The notes: generated by a model from the sequence alone, not told the origin. Shown: positions 7,227 to 16,647, numbered from the stretch's first letter. The stretch is DNA of 64,000 bases from Haloferax sp. Q22 (GCF_001482285.1 NZ_LOEP01000018.1:62001-126000), one strand, 5' to 3'. Translations and numbers: made by a program.

Positions 7227-9242
7227 TCACGCTCGCGGGAGCGTGACGACGAACGTGGCCCCGCCGCGGTCGTTGTCCTCGATTGCGACCGTCCCGCCGT
7301 AGCTCTCGACGATTTCGCGGACCAGAAACAGGCCGAAGCCGTTGCCCGGGTTCGACAGGTCCTCGATGCGCTGGTCGACGATGCGGTGTTTCTCCTCGTC
7401 CGGAACGCCCGGGCCGTTGTCGGAGACGCGGAGTTCGACCGCGTCGTCGCCGGCCCCCACCTCGACTTCGACCGCCGGGTTCGGCTTGTCGTTGTGCTGG
7501 ACGGCGTTTTTCAGCAGGTGCTCGATGACCTCGTCCAGCAGGTCGTCGGCGACGACCGAAACGTCGGGGAGTCGTCCGACTTCGACGCTCGCGGCGTCGG
7601 TCTCGCTCCGCAGCGACTCCGCGCCGTGGTCGACCGCCTCGTCGATTCGACGCGGCCGGAACTCGTGGGACTCGCGCTCGACGATGACCTTCATGAACGT
7701 CCGCATCGTCCCGACGAGTTCGGTCATCTCGCGGACGCGCCCCTGTATCGTTTCGAGGTGGGTCAGCCCCGCGTCGTCCACGAAGTCCTCGACGATGTCC
7801 GCCCGCGCACCGACCACGTTCAGCCCGTTGAGGAGGTTGTGCCGGATGATGCGGTTCACGAACTCCAGTCGCTCCTGTTCGCGCCGCAACTCCCGTTCTC
7901 GCTCCTTGCGGGCGGTGATATCGTGGCCCTCGAGGACCAGAAGCGACACCTCGCCGTCGTCGTCGCGGACCGGGGTGACGGAGAAGTCGATGACGACCGG
8001 CCGGTCCGTGTTCTCCCGCGAAATCTCGACCTCGTAGCGCACGAACTCGCCGTCGGCCGCGCGGTCGAGGGCGTCCCGGAGGTCGGCGATACGCTCGTCG
8101 TCGCCGCGCCACCACGGTGTCTCCCACGCCCGCGACCCGACGATGTCGTCGCGGTCGGCGTCCACGAGGTCGAGCGCGGCGTCGTTCACCCGGAGGACCG
8201 TCCCGTCGGGTTCGACCAGCCCGATGTACTGGAACGTGCTGTTGAACACCGCGTCGAGCTGTTGCTCGCGGCGCTTCCGCTCGGTCATGTCGCGGGTCAC
8301 CTTGGCGAAGCCGATGACCTCACCGGCGTCGTCGGTCAGGGCGGTGATGGTGACAGACGCCCAAAAGCGAGTGCCGTCGGCACGGACGCGCCACCCCTCG
8401 TTCTCCGCTCGGCCCTCGGTTCGTGCTCGGTCGAGGAGGCGCTCTGGCAGGCCGTCTTCGGCGTCCTCGTCGGTGTAGAACGTCTCGATGTGCTTGCCGA
8501 GTATCTCCTCCGTATCGTAGCCCTTGATGGCCGCCGCACCGCGGTTCCAGCTCTCGACGCGACCCGAGGCGTCGAGGCGGAACAGTGCGTACTCCTCGAT
8601 GTCCTCGACGATGCGCGAAAACGCCTGCTCGCGGCGTTCGAGTTCGCGCTCGCGCTCCCGCCGGACGTGGGTGTCGATGCCGTGGGCGACGGCGTGGCCG
8701 AGATTCGAAATCGGCTCGCCGAGCTCCGCGGTGAACGCCCGCTCGTGTTCGGCGTACATCGTGAGCACGCCGTAGCGCGCGTCGTCGTAGACGAGCGGCA
8801 CCGACGCCGCCGAGCGGTAGCCCCGTTCGAGTGCCGGCTCGCGGAACGGTCCAAACGCCGGCTCGTCGGCGATGCTGTGGGTCGCCTGCACCGCGTTCGA
8901 CCGGACCGCGCGGCCGACCGGGCCGTTTCCCTCGGGGCGCTCTGCCGACACCGACACGTCTATCTCGTCGAGGTAGCCGTCCTCGACGCCGGCCCACGCG
9001 GTCGGCTCCACGTCGCCGGTCGTCTCGTCAACGACGCCGACCCACGCGAACCGGAGTTCGTCGGTCTGGACGAGTCGCTCGCAGACTTGGCGTTCGATGT
9101 CCGCGCGCCCGCCGGCGTCGACGATGGCCTCGTTCACGTCCGCGACGACCTCGTTGAACGTCGCGAGGATGTCGAGTCGCTGGCGCAGTTCGCGCTCCGT
9201 CGCAGACGGGTCGTCGACCGACTGCGGAGACTCGTCGGTCAT
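7227..9242 (-). CDS. GAF-PAS-PAS sensor histidine kinase
   Basis: A 671-residue protein with no membrane segment, hence a cytosolic sensor. Order: GAF (about 30-195), PAS (about 205-325), PAS (about 328-450), dimerisation/phospho-acceptor helix with H468 in IIRHNLLNGLN, and HATPase domain (about 560-671) with DNGPGVPD and GNGFGLFLVREIV boxes. The HNLLNGLN box is the haloarchaeal HisKA variant. It is oriented like the neighbouring Bat-type regulator and ends 157 bases before it, making them a likely kinase/regulator pair. GAF and PAS domains could bind a chromophore, haem or small molecule; no specific ligand residues are recognisable. Confidence 0.88.
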   Translation of the reverse strand: MTDESPQSVDDPSATERELRQRLDILATFNEVVADVNEAIVDAGGRADIERQVCERLVQTDELRFAWVGVVDETTGDVEPTAWAGVEDGYLDEIDVSVSAERPEGNGPVGRAVRSNAVQATHSIADEPAFGPFREPALERGYRSAASVPLVYDDARYGVLTMYAEHERAFTAELGEPISNLGHAVAHGIDTHVRRERERELERREQAFSRIVEDIEEYALFRLDASGRVESWNRGAAAIKGYDTEEILGKHIETFYTDEDAEDGLPERLLDRARTEGRAENEGWRVRADGTRFWASVTITALTDDAGEVIGFAKVTRDMTERKRREQQLDAVFNSTFQYIGLVEPDGTVLRVNDAALDLVDADRDDIVGSRAWETPWWRGDDERIADLRDALDRAADGEFVRYEVEISRENTDRPVVIDFSVTPVRDDDGEVSLLVLEGHDITARKERERELRREQERLEFVNRIIRHNLLNGLNVVGARADIVEDFVDDAGLTHLETIQGRVREMTELVGTMRTFMKVIVERESHEFRPRRIDEAVDHGAESLRSETDAASVEVGRLPDVSVVADDLLDEVIEHLLKNAVQHNDKPNPAVEVEVGAGDDAVELRVSDNGPGVPDEEKHRIVDQRIEDLSNPGNGFGLFLVREIVESYGGTVAIEDNDRGGATFVVTLPRA

Positions 9243-9647
9243 CCGTCTCGACCACCCCTCGAACCGGCGTCCCGTCGTGCGTGCATACCCCGACTCTAAC
9301 CCCCACTGACTTGTGCGTTTCTCGGTCGGCCCGAACCAGACCTAACCACGTAGGGCCGTGAATTAGTATCGACCGCGCCATCCGACTATATGGCCACAGT
9401 GACCTGCCCGGGTCACTCGTCGTGCCCGCACGACCCTACGGCGGAATCGACAACCTACCCCCTCTCTCCGCCCTGGGGACGTGTCCCTGCCCAAACCCCA
9501 ACTCCCTTTCCGCGAAATCGCCCGACGAGCGACGGGTGTTTCGTTCGTGTCCCCAGGGCGTACATTCATTTCTAGCCGATGCAGATACAAGACCAAAAGC
9601 ACGCATCACCGCGCCATTTACGCCGGATGAGCACATACGTGCAATCC
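9243..9647. other. 405-base intergenic region with strong inverted repeats
   Basis: It holds the kinase upstream region and the UPF0058 promoter. AGTGACC (9398-9404) and GGTCACT (9411-9417) form a 7-bp hairpin just after a TATA-like GACTATATGG (about 9385-9394). CGCCCTGGGGAC (9469-9480) and GTCCCCAGGGCG (9549-9560) form a perfect 12-bp inverted repeat with a 68-base loop. A 61-codon forward reading frame (9390-9575) spans it but reads like uncoded sequence. The arrangement suits a structured small RNA or a leader; no known RNA family motif was recognised. Confidence 0.6.
9469..9560. ncRNA. Candidate structured RNA: 12-bp stem, 68-base loop
   Basis: Perfect complementary arms at 9469-9480 and 9549-9560. 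The loop has C-rich segments and GTGTCC copies. A TATA-like box lies about 75 bases upstream on the plus strand. No coding signal was seen in the segment. Existence of a transcript is inference. Confidence 0.3.
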
Positions 9648-9950
9648 ATGAAGAAAAACGAGCTCATTCACGTGCATTCGCTGCTCGTGGAAATCGCCAC
9701 AGACTACCGCAACCGCGGGGTGCTCACGAGCGCCGACCTCGAACCGTACCACCAACTCGGAATCGGCCCGATGGCCCTCCGTGACTGCCGCGCCGACCAC
9801 GAGCGGGCCGTCCGAACGCTCACAACCGTTCTCGCGGTCGGTGCCGCCCGCGACCTCGACCGCGACGCGGAGTCGGTGCCCGGCCGACAGCTGCTCCATC
9901 CCGACGAGGCGACCGACACCGACACCGACCAGCGCGTCACGTCACACTGA
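9648..9950 (+). CDS. UPF0058 family protein
   Basis: A 100-residue soluble protein that begins KKNELIHVHSLLVEI, the usual opening of the archaeal UPF0058 family, small proteins of unknown function. I therefore start at ATG 9648; ATG 9627 and 9579 are in frame but add residues outside the family pattern. The rest is helical (YHQLGIGPMALRDCRADHERAVRTL) with an acidic disordered tail. It is a lone gene behind the hairpin-rich gap. Confidence 0.75.
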   Translation: MKKNELIHVHSLLVEIATDYRNRGVLTSADLEPYHQLGIGPMALRDCRADHERAVRTLTTVLAVGAARDLDRDAESVPGRQLLHPDEATDTDTDQRVTSH

Positions 9951-10034
9951 TATTTTCTTCGCGGACCACCCCTCGAACAGCGGCGGCACCGGCCGACGGA
10001 TGGACCTAAGAGCGCCCGGTGAGACGCCCCCGGT

Positions 10035-11777
10035 ATGCGACTCGAAGACTATTGGGGAGTCGGCCCGAAGACCTCGGACCGACTGGAATCGGCTCTCGGC
10101 AGGGAGGGGGCGGTCGCCGCCATCGAGTCGGCCGACGTGCGGGCGCTCGTCGACGCCGGCGTCACCCGCGGGCGCGCGGTTCGAATCCTTCGCCGCGCCG
10201 ACGGACAGGCCGGTATCGACGCGCTGGCGACCCGCGACGCCCGCGACGTGTACGACGACCTCCTGTCGCTCGCGAGCGACCGCGCGCTGACCGAACACGC
10301 CGCTGACCGCATCCGCGTCCTGACGCCGCTTCCGACCGTCGAGGCCCGACGCGACCGCCTCGACCGCATCCTCTCGGCGCGGGAGGCGTGGGCCGACCTC
10401 GACGACCACGCCCGCGATGCCGTCGAGGCGGCGTTCCGCGAGTACGACGAGGCCGGCGAGACCGAGCGCGCCGCCGTCCGCGCCGCGCTCGAACTCCGCG
10501 AGGCCGGGCTCCGCGGCGAGCCGTTCGACGCGCTGGAGGAAGCTGACCCCGACGCCCTCCGCGACGCGCTCGGCGCGCTCGGCTACGTCGACAAGGACGG
10601 CTCGGTCGCCGCGGGTGCCGACGACCGTCTCGACAGCCTGCGGAGCCGGCTCGACACCGCGAACGAACTCCAATCCGGCTCGTTCGACGTGCTCGAAACC
10701 ATCCAGTCGCGGGGCGTCCGCTCGCTCGACGACTTCCGCGCCGCGTTCGTCCAGTACGTCGCACAGGAGACCGACCTCTCGCGCGGCGAGGTCGAAGCGG
10801 TCGCCGCCGAGGACGCCCGCGACGCGACCGACTTCGTGAGCGCGTCGCTCCGGGCGCTCGTCGAGGACCTCGAAGCCGACGCCGCCGCCCGCGAGGAGAC
10901 CGTCGCCGAGGAGCTACGCGACCGCATCTGGGCCGCCCGCGACGACGTTGACCTCGCGGTCGAGGCCGTCGACGAGGTCGCGCTGTCGCTGTCGCTCGCG
11001 CGGTTCGCCGACGAGTACGACCTGACCCGGCCGGACATCGCCGAGACGGGGCTGGCGGTCTGCGGTGCGCGCAACCTCTTCATCGACGACCCACAGCCCG
11101 TCTCCTACGCCGTCGGCGACCACGAACTCGCGTGCGCGTCGGGGCCGACGCCGCCGGTCGGCGACCGCGTGTCGGTCCTCACCGGGGCCAACAGCGGCGG
11201 GAAGACGACCCTGCTGGAGACGCTCTCGCAGGTCGCCATCCTCGCGTCGATGGGGCTTCCGGTCCCCGCCGAGTCGGCGGTCGTCGGCCGGTTCGACTCG
11301 GTCGTGTTCCACCGCCGGCACGCGAGCTTCAACGCGGGCGTCCTCGAATCGACGCTCAAGTCTATCGTCCCGCCGCTGTCGGGCGACGGACGGACGCTGA
11401 TGCTCGTCGACGAGTTCGAGGCCATCACCGAGCCGGGCCGCGCGGCCGACCTGCTCAACGGCCTCGTGAACCTCACCGTCGAGCGCGACGCGTTCGGCGT
11501 CTACGTCACGCACCTCGCGGACGAACTGAGCCCGCTCCCGCCGGAGGCGCGCATCGACGGCATCTTCGCCGAGGGGCTGACCGACGAGTTGGAACTGCGC
11601 GTGGACTACCAGCCGCGGTTCGGGACGGTCGGCAAGTCCACGCCTGAGTTCATCGTCTCGCGGCTGGTGGCGAACGCCCGCGACCGCGCCGAGCGCGCCG
11701 GTTTCGAGGCGCTGGCTGCGGCGGTGGGCGAAGAAGCGGTACAAAAGACGCTGTCCGACGCCGAGTTCGTCGGCTGA
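10035..11777 (+). CDS. MutS-related ATPase (MutS5-like) with N-terminal helix-hairpin-helix
   Basis: A 580-residue protein. The N-terminus (about 1-60, LEDYWGVGPKTSDRLESALG) looks like a helix-hairpin-helix DNA-binding motif. A long helical core region and a MutS-type ABC ATPase follow, with Walker A TGANSGGKTTLLET near 382 and Walker B LMLVDEFEAI near 454. It lacks the mismatch-recognition domain of MutS1 and the Smr nuclease of MutS2. Archaeal MutS5-class proteins are poorly characterised; a role in recombination or branched DNA rather than classical mismatch repair is inferred from the family. No MutL is nearby. Confidence 0.82.
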   Translation: MRLEDYWGVGPKTSDRLESALGREGAVAAIESADVRALVDAGVTRGRAVRILRRADGQAGIDALATRDARDVYDDLLSLASDRALTEHAADRIRVLTPLPTVEARRDRLDRILSAREAWADLDDHARDAVEAAFREYDEAGETERAAVRAALELREAGLRGEPFDALEEADPDALRDALGALGYVDKDGSVAAGADDRLDSLRSRLDTANELQSGSFDVLETIQSRGVRSLDDFRAAFVQYVAQETDLSRGEVEAVAAEDARDATDFVSASLRALVEDLEADAAAREETVAEELRDRIWAARDDVDLAVEAVDEVALSLSLARFADEYDLTRPDIAETGLAVCGARNLFIDDPQPVSYAVGDHELACASGPTPPVGDRVSVLTGANSGGKTTLLETLSQVAILASMGLPVPAESAVVGRFDSVVFHRRHASFNAGVLESTLKSIVPPLSGDGRTLMLVDEFEAITEPGRAADLLNGLVNLTVERDAFGVYVTHLADELSPLPPEARIDGIFAEGLTDELELRVDYQPRFGTVGKSTPEFIVSRLVANARDRAERAGFEALAAAVGEEAVQKTLSDAEFVG

Positions 11778-11852
11778 GCCGACGCGGCGGCGAGGGGGCC
11801 TATCGGCGACGTGCGCTCTCGTCGGGTGCGCGGCGACCGCGTCGGCGGTGAC

Positions 11853-12074
11853 TCAGCACATCTCGTCGAGCGAGATGAACGCGTCGGCGTCGGCGGTCAG
11901 CCACGCCTCCATTCGGTCGCAGCAGCTGTCGCGCCGGGGGTAGACGGTGACCTGGTCCGGGCTCCCTCGATAGGTGACGACGACGCTATGGAGGAAGCAA
12001 TCCCCGGTGGTATCCGCGCCGATGCGGTCAGCGGTCCCTGCAACCGAATCCTGAGAGGCGGGCACTTCTGACAT
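11853..12074 (-). CDS. Small conserved haloarchaeal protein (DUF7511-like)
   Basis: A 73-residue protein with a core VVTYRGSPDQVTVYPR followed by WLTADADAFISLDEMC, resembling a haloarchaeal family I recall as DUF7511. It has four cysteines, including adjacent C51-C52 and a terminal cysteine, uncommon in haloarchaea. A TATA-like TTATGTAATC lies about 30 bases upstream on the minus strand, supporting a leaderless start at 12074. Function unknown. Confidence 0.7.
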   Translation of the reverse strand: MSEVPASQDSVAGTADRIGADTTGDCFLHSVVVTYRGSPDQVTVYPRRDSCCDRMEAWLTADADAFISLDEMC

Positions 12075-12311
12075 TCGCCGTCACCTATACACACGCGACG
12101 GTGATTACATAACCTTCACTAAGTGTGGTAGTGATTGACAATATCCGTTGGTTACAAAACGTTGCACCAAGTGGGAGTACGGAGTGATACATAGCTTCGG
12201 TTCCCCTCGCACGGGTGTGGATTCCACAGTTCCGCGGGGGAATCCGCCCCGTCGGGCGACTTCTGCCGGCGGAGACGGGTTGAAGTGCACGGAACCGCCA
12301 TCTGGCTGTCG

Positions 12312-12500
12312 ATGGTCGATCCCACGTCCGATTTGGAAGAGAACGTAGACCCAGAAGACGCCCCGGCCTGCGCGACGTGCGGGGAGCCGGTTGCCAACAA
12401 CCCGACGCACCGCGTCGTCACGTGGGTCGAAGACGGCGCCGTGCAGGCGCGGCACTTCTGCGACGACGACTGCCGGGACGCGTGGGACGACGAACGCTGA
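12312..12500 (+). CDS. Small MYM/TRASH-like zinc-finger protein (DUF7576-like)
   Basis: A 62-residue acidic protein with C20/C23 in a CATCGEPV knuckle and C50/C54 in FCDDDCRDAW, with H33 and H48 nearby, the pattern of a treble-clef or MYM-type zinc finger. Start at ATG 12312; an in-frame ATG at 12285 adds only nine residues. It resembles a family I recall as DUF7576. It is convergent with the XPD-like helicase. Role unknown; metal sensing or protein binding are possibilities. Confidence 0.7.
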   Translation: MVDPTSDLEENVDPEDAPACATCGEPVANNPTHRVVTWVEDGAVQARHFCDDDCRDAWDDER

Positions 12501-12544
12501 CGCTCTCCTGACGACACGTCTGCCCCTCGGCACGCCGGCCGCGA

Positions 12545-14899
12545 CTACTCGACCGACGACCAGAACCGGTCGAGGCCGAACCCGAGCATGTCGGGACTGA
12601 CGGGTCTGGACTCCTCGCGCTCCTGTTCCGGCAGGTAGTCGCGGACGCCGTTCCACGAGTCGCGGGCGTACCGAGCGTCCACGAAGACGCGGACGCCCAC
12701 CTCGTCGGTGCCGCGGATGACGCGGCCGATGGCCTGCCGCGCCTTTCTGACCGCGGGCACCGTGAGCGCCGTCTCGAACCCGTTGCCGAACTCGCGGTCG
12801 TACGCCGTCTTCACCGCGCGGGTCCGTGGCGACGACGTGTTGATGAGCGGGACACCGCAGACGACGGCGGCCGAGAGCTTGTCGCCGCTGTAGTCGACGC
12901 CCTCGGTGAGCGTGCCGCGGAGGCTCGTCACGAGCACCTTCCCCTCGCCGCCGAAGAAATCGCGCTTGAGCCGCTCTGTGGCCCCGTCGTCGGACGACTC
13001 GTCGAGGAGGACGGGCTTGTCGACGCGGGCTTCGAGCGCGCCCGCCATCCACTCGGCCTCGGCGTAGTTCGGCATCCCGACGAGCACGTTGCCCGGCGAG
13101 CGCTCGCACACCTCGACGGCGGCGTCGGTGTACGCGAGCCGCGTCTCGTTTTCCTCGCCGGGCGGCCCGCGGTTGCTGTGGGTGAACTTCGGCACGTCGA
13201 CGGCGAAGCTCGCGCGGTTCGACTCGGGGAAGCCGAGGCCGAACGTCCGCTCTGCCACCGGGCGGCCGTCGTCGGCGAGGGCGTCGAGGCCGGTCACGCG
13301 ACGGAACACGTCGATGGGTTCGAGCGTCGCGCTCATGAGGACGCCGCCGCCGAAGTCGCCGAGGCGCTCGGCGATGGCCTCGCCGGGGACGCAGTTGTGG
13401 ACCGACAGCCGGGCGTTGTACGCGCGCCGCCACGACTCCGGCGGCTCCATCTCGTCCCACGTCCGTTCGAGTTCGATTTCGCGGAAGTGCTTCTCGTGGT
13501 CCGCGTAGGCCCACGTCGCCAGCGCCCGGCCCGCCGCGGGCGCGGCCCGCCGCTTGTCGTCTTCCTCCACCGAGTCGAGGATGCGGGCGACCGCCGAGCC
13601 GGTCGCCTCGGCTCGGACCCACGTCCCCTCGTCGTGCCCGTTGTCGTCCGCCCACTCGGTGAGTTCGTCGACGCCGGGCTCCTCGGGGTCGCGGAGCGGC
13701 AGCTCCTCGTCGTCGAGTTCGGTGAGGTCGGCGCGCCAGCCGACGTACTCGCGGTCGAGATGGGCGGTCACGCGGCGGTCGAGTTCCTCCCGCAGGTCGC
13801 GAATGAAGTCGCGCGTCTCCTCCAGTTCGCGGAGCGTCACGTCGGCCTCCTGTAGCTCCCCGCGGACGAGTTTGGCGTCGACGGTGGATTTGCCGGCGTC
13901 GTCGAACTTCACCGGCTGGATGACGCGCGTGAACTCGCTTTCGGCGTCGCGGAGCGTCCGGTCGCCGACGCCGACGGAGACGAGGTCGCGGACGCGGGGT
14001 TCGAGCATGTGCGCCTCGTCGCAGATGACGAACGTCGAGTCGTCGACGAGCGCGCCGGTGAACGTGCCGACGGTCGTCGGATCGAACGCGTGGTAGTAGT
14101 TGCCGACGACGACCTCGACGTGGGGCAACAGCGCGCCCATCACGGAGTGGGGGCACGACCCCGCGCCAGCGGCCAGCGAGACGAGGTCCTCGGTCGCGAT
14201 GAGCCCCTTATCGTCGAAGTCGAAGGGGACGGCCTCGATTGGGTCGCCGTCTTCGGGGAGGTCCGCGAGGAAGTTCGCGTAAAAGGGGCAGTACTCCACG
14301 TCCTCGTACTCCGGCATCGACTTCGGGTACGGCGTCGGGTCGCCCGCGGTTTCGAGATAGTTCGGGCCCGCGGTCGTCGAACCGGTGTCGAGGAGGCCGG
14401 TCTGTTGCTCGCGGGCGTCCTTGGCGAGCGCCTCGGCGCTGGTCCGGCCGCCGTCGCCGACGAGCCCGCGGGTCCGGTCGCGAAGGCCCTCACAGCGGTC
14501 GTAGACGGTCGCGTCGTCGATGCCGCCGTAGCCCTCGCGGCTGTAGGGACACACGTCGGACTTGCCGACGAGCGTGAGCCCCGAGACGGGTTTCCAGTCG
14601 GTCGGGAGGTTCTCGTTGATGGTTCGGAGGTCGGCCTCGAACTGCCGCAACTGTTGCTTGACGCTCGTGAGGACGAAGACGCGCTCGTAGTCGGAGTCGG
14701 GGTCGCGGACGAGTTCGATGCCGGCGGTGAGCGCGAGCATCGTCTTGCCGGTTCCGCACGCGCCCTCCACGACGGCGAAGCCGTCGTCTCGGGCGGTCTG
14801 TATCGCGGTCTCGATTCCGTCGGCCTGCTCCGGGTACGCCTCCGGGTGGCCGAACACCTCCTGCCAGGTCACGCTCTGTGGTCCAGTTGCGACGGCCAT
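12545..14899 (-). CDS. XPD/Rad3-like Fe-S ATP-dependent DNA helicase
   Basis: A 784-residue superfamily 2 helicase. Walker A GACGTGKT at 46-53 and DEAH at 294-297. Four cysteines, C117, C136, C204 and C249, lie between them, spaced like the [4Fe-4S] domain of XPD/FancJ/DinG enzymes. The helicase C-terminal half has TSLRGTLTEGVDYSGDKLSA and the QAIGRVIRGTDEVGVRVFVDAR arginine-finger motif. These enzymes unwind DNA 5'-to-3' and act in repair. It may pair functionally with the MutS-like ATPase upstream, but the two are convergent and separately transcribed. Confidence 0.87.
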   Translation of the reverse strand: MAVATGPQSVTWQEVFGHPEAYPEQADGIETAIQTARDDGFAVVEGACGTGKTMLALTAGIELVRDPDSDYERVFVLTSVKQQLRQFEADLRTINENLPTDWKPVSGLTLVGKSDVCPYSREGYGGIDDATVYDRCEGLRDRTRGLVGDGGRTSAEALAKDAREQQTGLLDTGSTTAGPNYLETAGDPTPYPKSMPEYEDVEYCPFYANFLADLPEDGDPIEAVPFDFDDKGLIATEDLVSLAAGAGSCPHSVMGALLPHVEVVVGNYYHAFDPTTVGTFTGALVDDSTFVICDEAHMLEPRVRDLVSVGVGDRTLRDAESEFTRVIQPVKFDDAGKSTVDAKLVRGELQEADVTLRELEETRDFIRDLREELDRRVTAHLDREYVGWRADLTELDDEELPLRDPEEPGVDELTEWADDNGHDEGTWVRAEATGSAVARILDSVEEDDKRRAAPAAGRALATWAYADHEKHFREIELERTWDEMEPPESWRRAYNARLSVHNCVPGEAIAERLGDFGGGVLMSATLEPIDVFRRVTGLDALADDGRPVAERTFGLGFPESNRASFAVDVPKFTHSNRGPPGEENETRLAYTDAAVEVCERSPGNVLVGMPNYAEAEWMAGALEARVDKPVLLDESSDDGATERLKRDFFGGEGKVLVTSLRGTLTEGVDYSGDKLSAAVVCGVPLINTSSPRTRAVKTAYDREFGNGFETALTVPAVRKARQAIGRVIRGTDEVGVRVFVDARYARDSWNGVRDYLPEQEREESRPVSPDMLGFGLDRFWSSVE

Positions 14900-14977
14900 A
14901 GGGGTGTCGGTGACTGGCCGCGCCCCCGTATTTGAACGTTCGCGAGAGAGCCGGCCGGCACGCGGAGCGCACCGACG

Positions 14978-15364
14978 CTATTCGAGGAAGGAGGCGATTG
15001 CCTCGGCGAAGGCCTCTCGGTCGCCGCCCTCGCCGCCGACACAGACGACGAACGGCGCGGCGGCGGCGTACACCTTCATCTCGCGCCCCTTCTCGGAGTA
15101 GCGGGTGCCGGCGACGCGGACGAGGTCGGCCTCGATGAGGTTTCCGAGGTGGTGGCGGGCGTTCTGGACGGAGGTTTCGACCCGCTTCGAGAGTTCGGTC
15201 GCCGTCGCCGGCGAGTCCTGCAGACACGACAGCAGGTCGCGGGCGGTGTCACAAGAGAGGCAGCCGAGGAGCTGCTCCGTCTCGTCGTCGTCGAGCCAGT
15301 GGACGCGCGGGGCGGTCTCGACGCTCGAATCGACGGTCCCGTCGGACGGGAGCAACCCTGACAT
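14978..15364 (-). CDS. ArsR-like winged-helix transcriptional regulator
   Basis: A 128-residue protein with a winged helix at about 35-95 (CDTARDLLSCLQDSPATATELSKRVETSVQNARHHLGNLIEADLVRV), preceded by a short acidic N-terminus and followed by a hydrophobic C-terminal segment (AAAAPFVVCVGGEGG). C35, C38 and C47 cluster around helix 1 and could sense metal or redox. A TATA-like GGTTTACTTC lies about 25-34 bases upstream of the start. It is in the same direction as the downstream MFS gene's reverse neighbour but unlinked; target unknown. Confidence 0.78.
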   Translation of the reverse strand: MSGLLPSDGTVDSSVETAPRVHWLDDDETEQLLGCLSCDTARDLLSCLQDSPATATELSKRVETSVQNARHHLGNLIEADLVRVAGTRYSEKGREMKVYAAAAPFVVCVGGEGGDREAFAEAIASFLE

Positions 15365-15406
15365 ACAATCGACATTTCGGTGGGGGAAGTAAACCGTTTC
15401 GGGAGG

Positions 15407-16591
15407 TCAGGCGCTCGACGGGTCGGTCCGGTCGACGCCCGGCAGTCGGTTCAGCACGTAGAGAACCGCGAGCGCGGCGACGAACACCGCGAGCCCCCCG
15501 GCGAGTGTTCTGAAGACTGCCTCGAAGGCGTAGTTTGCCTCGGTCAGGAAGCCGACCGCGCCGCTCCCGTTAGCCTCCAAGAGGAGCGCCGCGCCGCTGA
15601 AGACGGCGTAGGCGCTCCCGCGGGCGTCGCTGGGGAGCGACGAGAGCATGAACGTGTCCAGCGCGGGAAACAGGCTGTGGATGACGTAGCCGAGCACCGC
15701 GACGACGACGGCGACGGCGACGAAGCCCTGCGCGTACGTCAGGGCGACGAGCGCGCCGATAAAGGCGACGAGCAGGCCGAAGATGTAGGGGACGTGCGGG
15801 AGTTTGTCCGCGAGGCGGCCCGACAGCGAGAACGCGGGGACGCCGGCCGCGAAGACGATGGTGAGCATCGTGCTCGCGGTGGCGGCGTCGAACGCCTTCG
15901 CCTGCGTCATGTACGACACGAGGAAGTTGAACAGGCCCTGCCAGACGAATCCCGCGGGCGCGATGAGGAGGATGCCCGTGAGGATGAGTTTCCAGTGGCC
16001 GAGCGCGGCGGAGAAGTCGCGGTCCGCGCCCGTGCCGGCCCCCGCGCTCCCGTCTCGGGAGACGGCGTAGAGGAGGAGCGTCACGAGCGCGCCGGCGACC
16101 GCCAACACCCAGAACGTCTCGCGCCACGAGTACGACGCGAGGATGAAGACGACGACGGGCGCGGCGACGACGGCGGCGACCTGACTGGCCGCGCCGTGGA
16201 TGCCGACCATGCGACCGACGCGCTCGGGGAACAGTTCGCCGACGAGGGGGGTCGCGGAGACGAAGTACGCGCCCGAGGCGAGGCCGAGGCCGAACGCGCC
16301 GATTTGGAGCGTCAGCACCGACGTCGCGCTCGCGGTGAACGCCGCGGCGACGACGAGGAGCGTGCCCGACCCGAGGACGACCTTCGACCGCGAGACGCGC
16401 GTGAGGAGGTAGCCGACGGGGATGCGCGGGATGGCGGTCCCGAGCCAGACGAGGCTCGTCACGACGCCGATGGTCGCTGGGCCGACCGAGAACTGCGTCT
16501 GGAGTGTCTCGACGAGCGGCGGGAACGCGACGCGGCCGAAGTTGACGAGGAAGACGAGTCCGCAGAGAGTTCCGAAGAGGCGGCGAGTCAC
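15407..16591 (-). CDS. Major facilitator superfamily transporter
   Basis: A 394-residue polytopic protein with 12 predicted membrane helices and the MFS loop motif between helices 2 and 3 (GTAIPRIPVGYLLTRVSRSKVV). The substrate is not recognisable. The start is uncertain: an in-frame ATG at 16648 would add 19 polar residues, but a GTTAAC box at 16649-16655 sits directly against it, so transcription would begin downstream and GTG 16591 fits better. It is divergent from the NAD(P)HX repair gene and may share that palindromic TATA-like element. Confidence 0.8.
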   Translation of the reverse strand: MTRRLFGTLCGLVFLVNFGRVAFPPLVETLQTQFSVGPATIGVVTSLVWLGTAIPRIPVGYLLTRVSRSKVVLGSGTLLVVAAAFTASATSVLTLQIGAFGLGLASGAYFVSATPLVGELFPERVGRMVGIHGAASQVAAVVAAPVVVFILASYSWRETFWVLAVAGALVTLLLYAVSRDGSAGAGTGADRDFSAALGHWKLILTGILLIAPAGFVWQGLFNFLVSYMTQAKAFDAATASTMLTIVFAAGVPAFSLSGRLADKLPHVPYIFGLLVAFIGALVALTYAQGFVAVAVVVAVLGYVIHSLFPALDTFMLSSLPSDARGSAYAVFSGAALLLEANGSGAVGFLTEANYAFEAVFRTLAGGLAVFVAALAVLYVLNRLPGVDRTDPSSA

Positions 16592-16647
16592 TACCGCGGA
16601 TTCAGTCGCCGCCGTGTCAAACGTTGCGAATCCGACCCGCGACCACA

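Noticed and set aside
9390-9575. 61-codon forward frame in the hairpin gap, starting ATVTCPGHSSCPHDP
   Set aside because: Composition looks uncoded, and the strong inverted repeats explain the sequence better.
10171-10190. GGTTCGAATCC, resembling a tRNA T-loop
   Set aside because: Inside the MutS-related coding sequence; no cloverleaf arms around it.
11778-11852. Possible terminator between the MutS-like gene and the DUF7511-like gene
   Set aside because: No stem or T run that stands out from the high-GC background.
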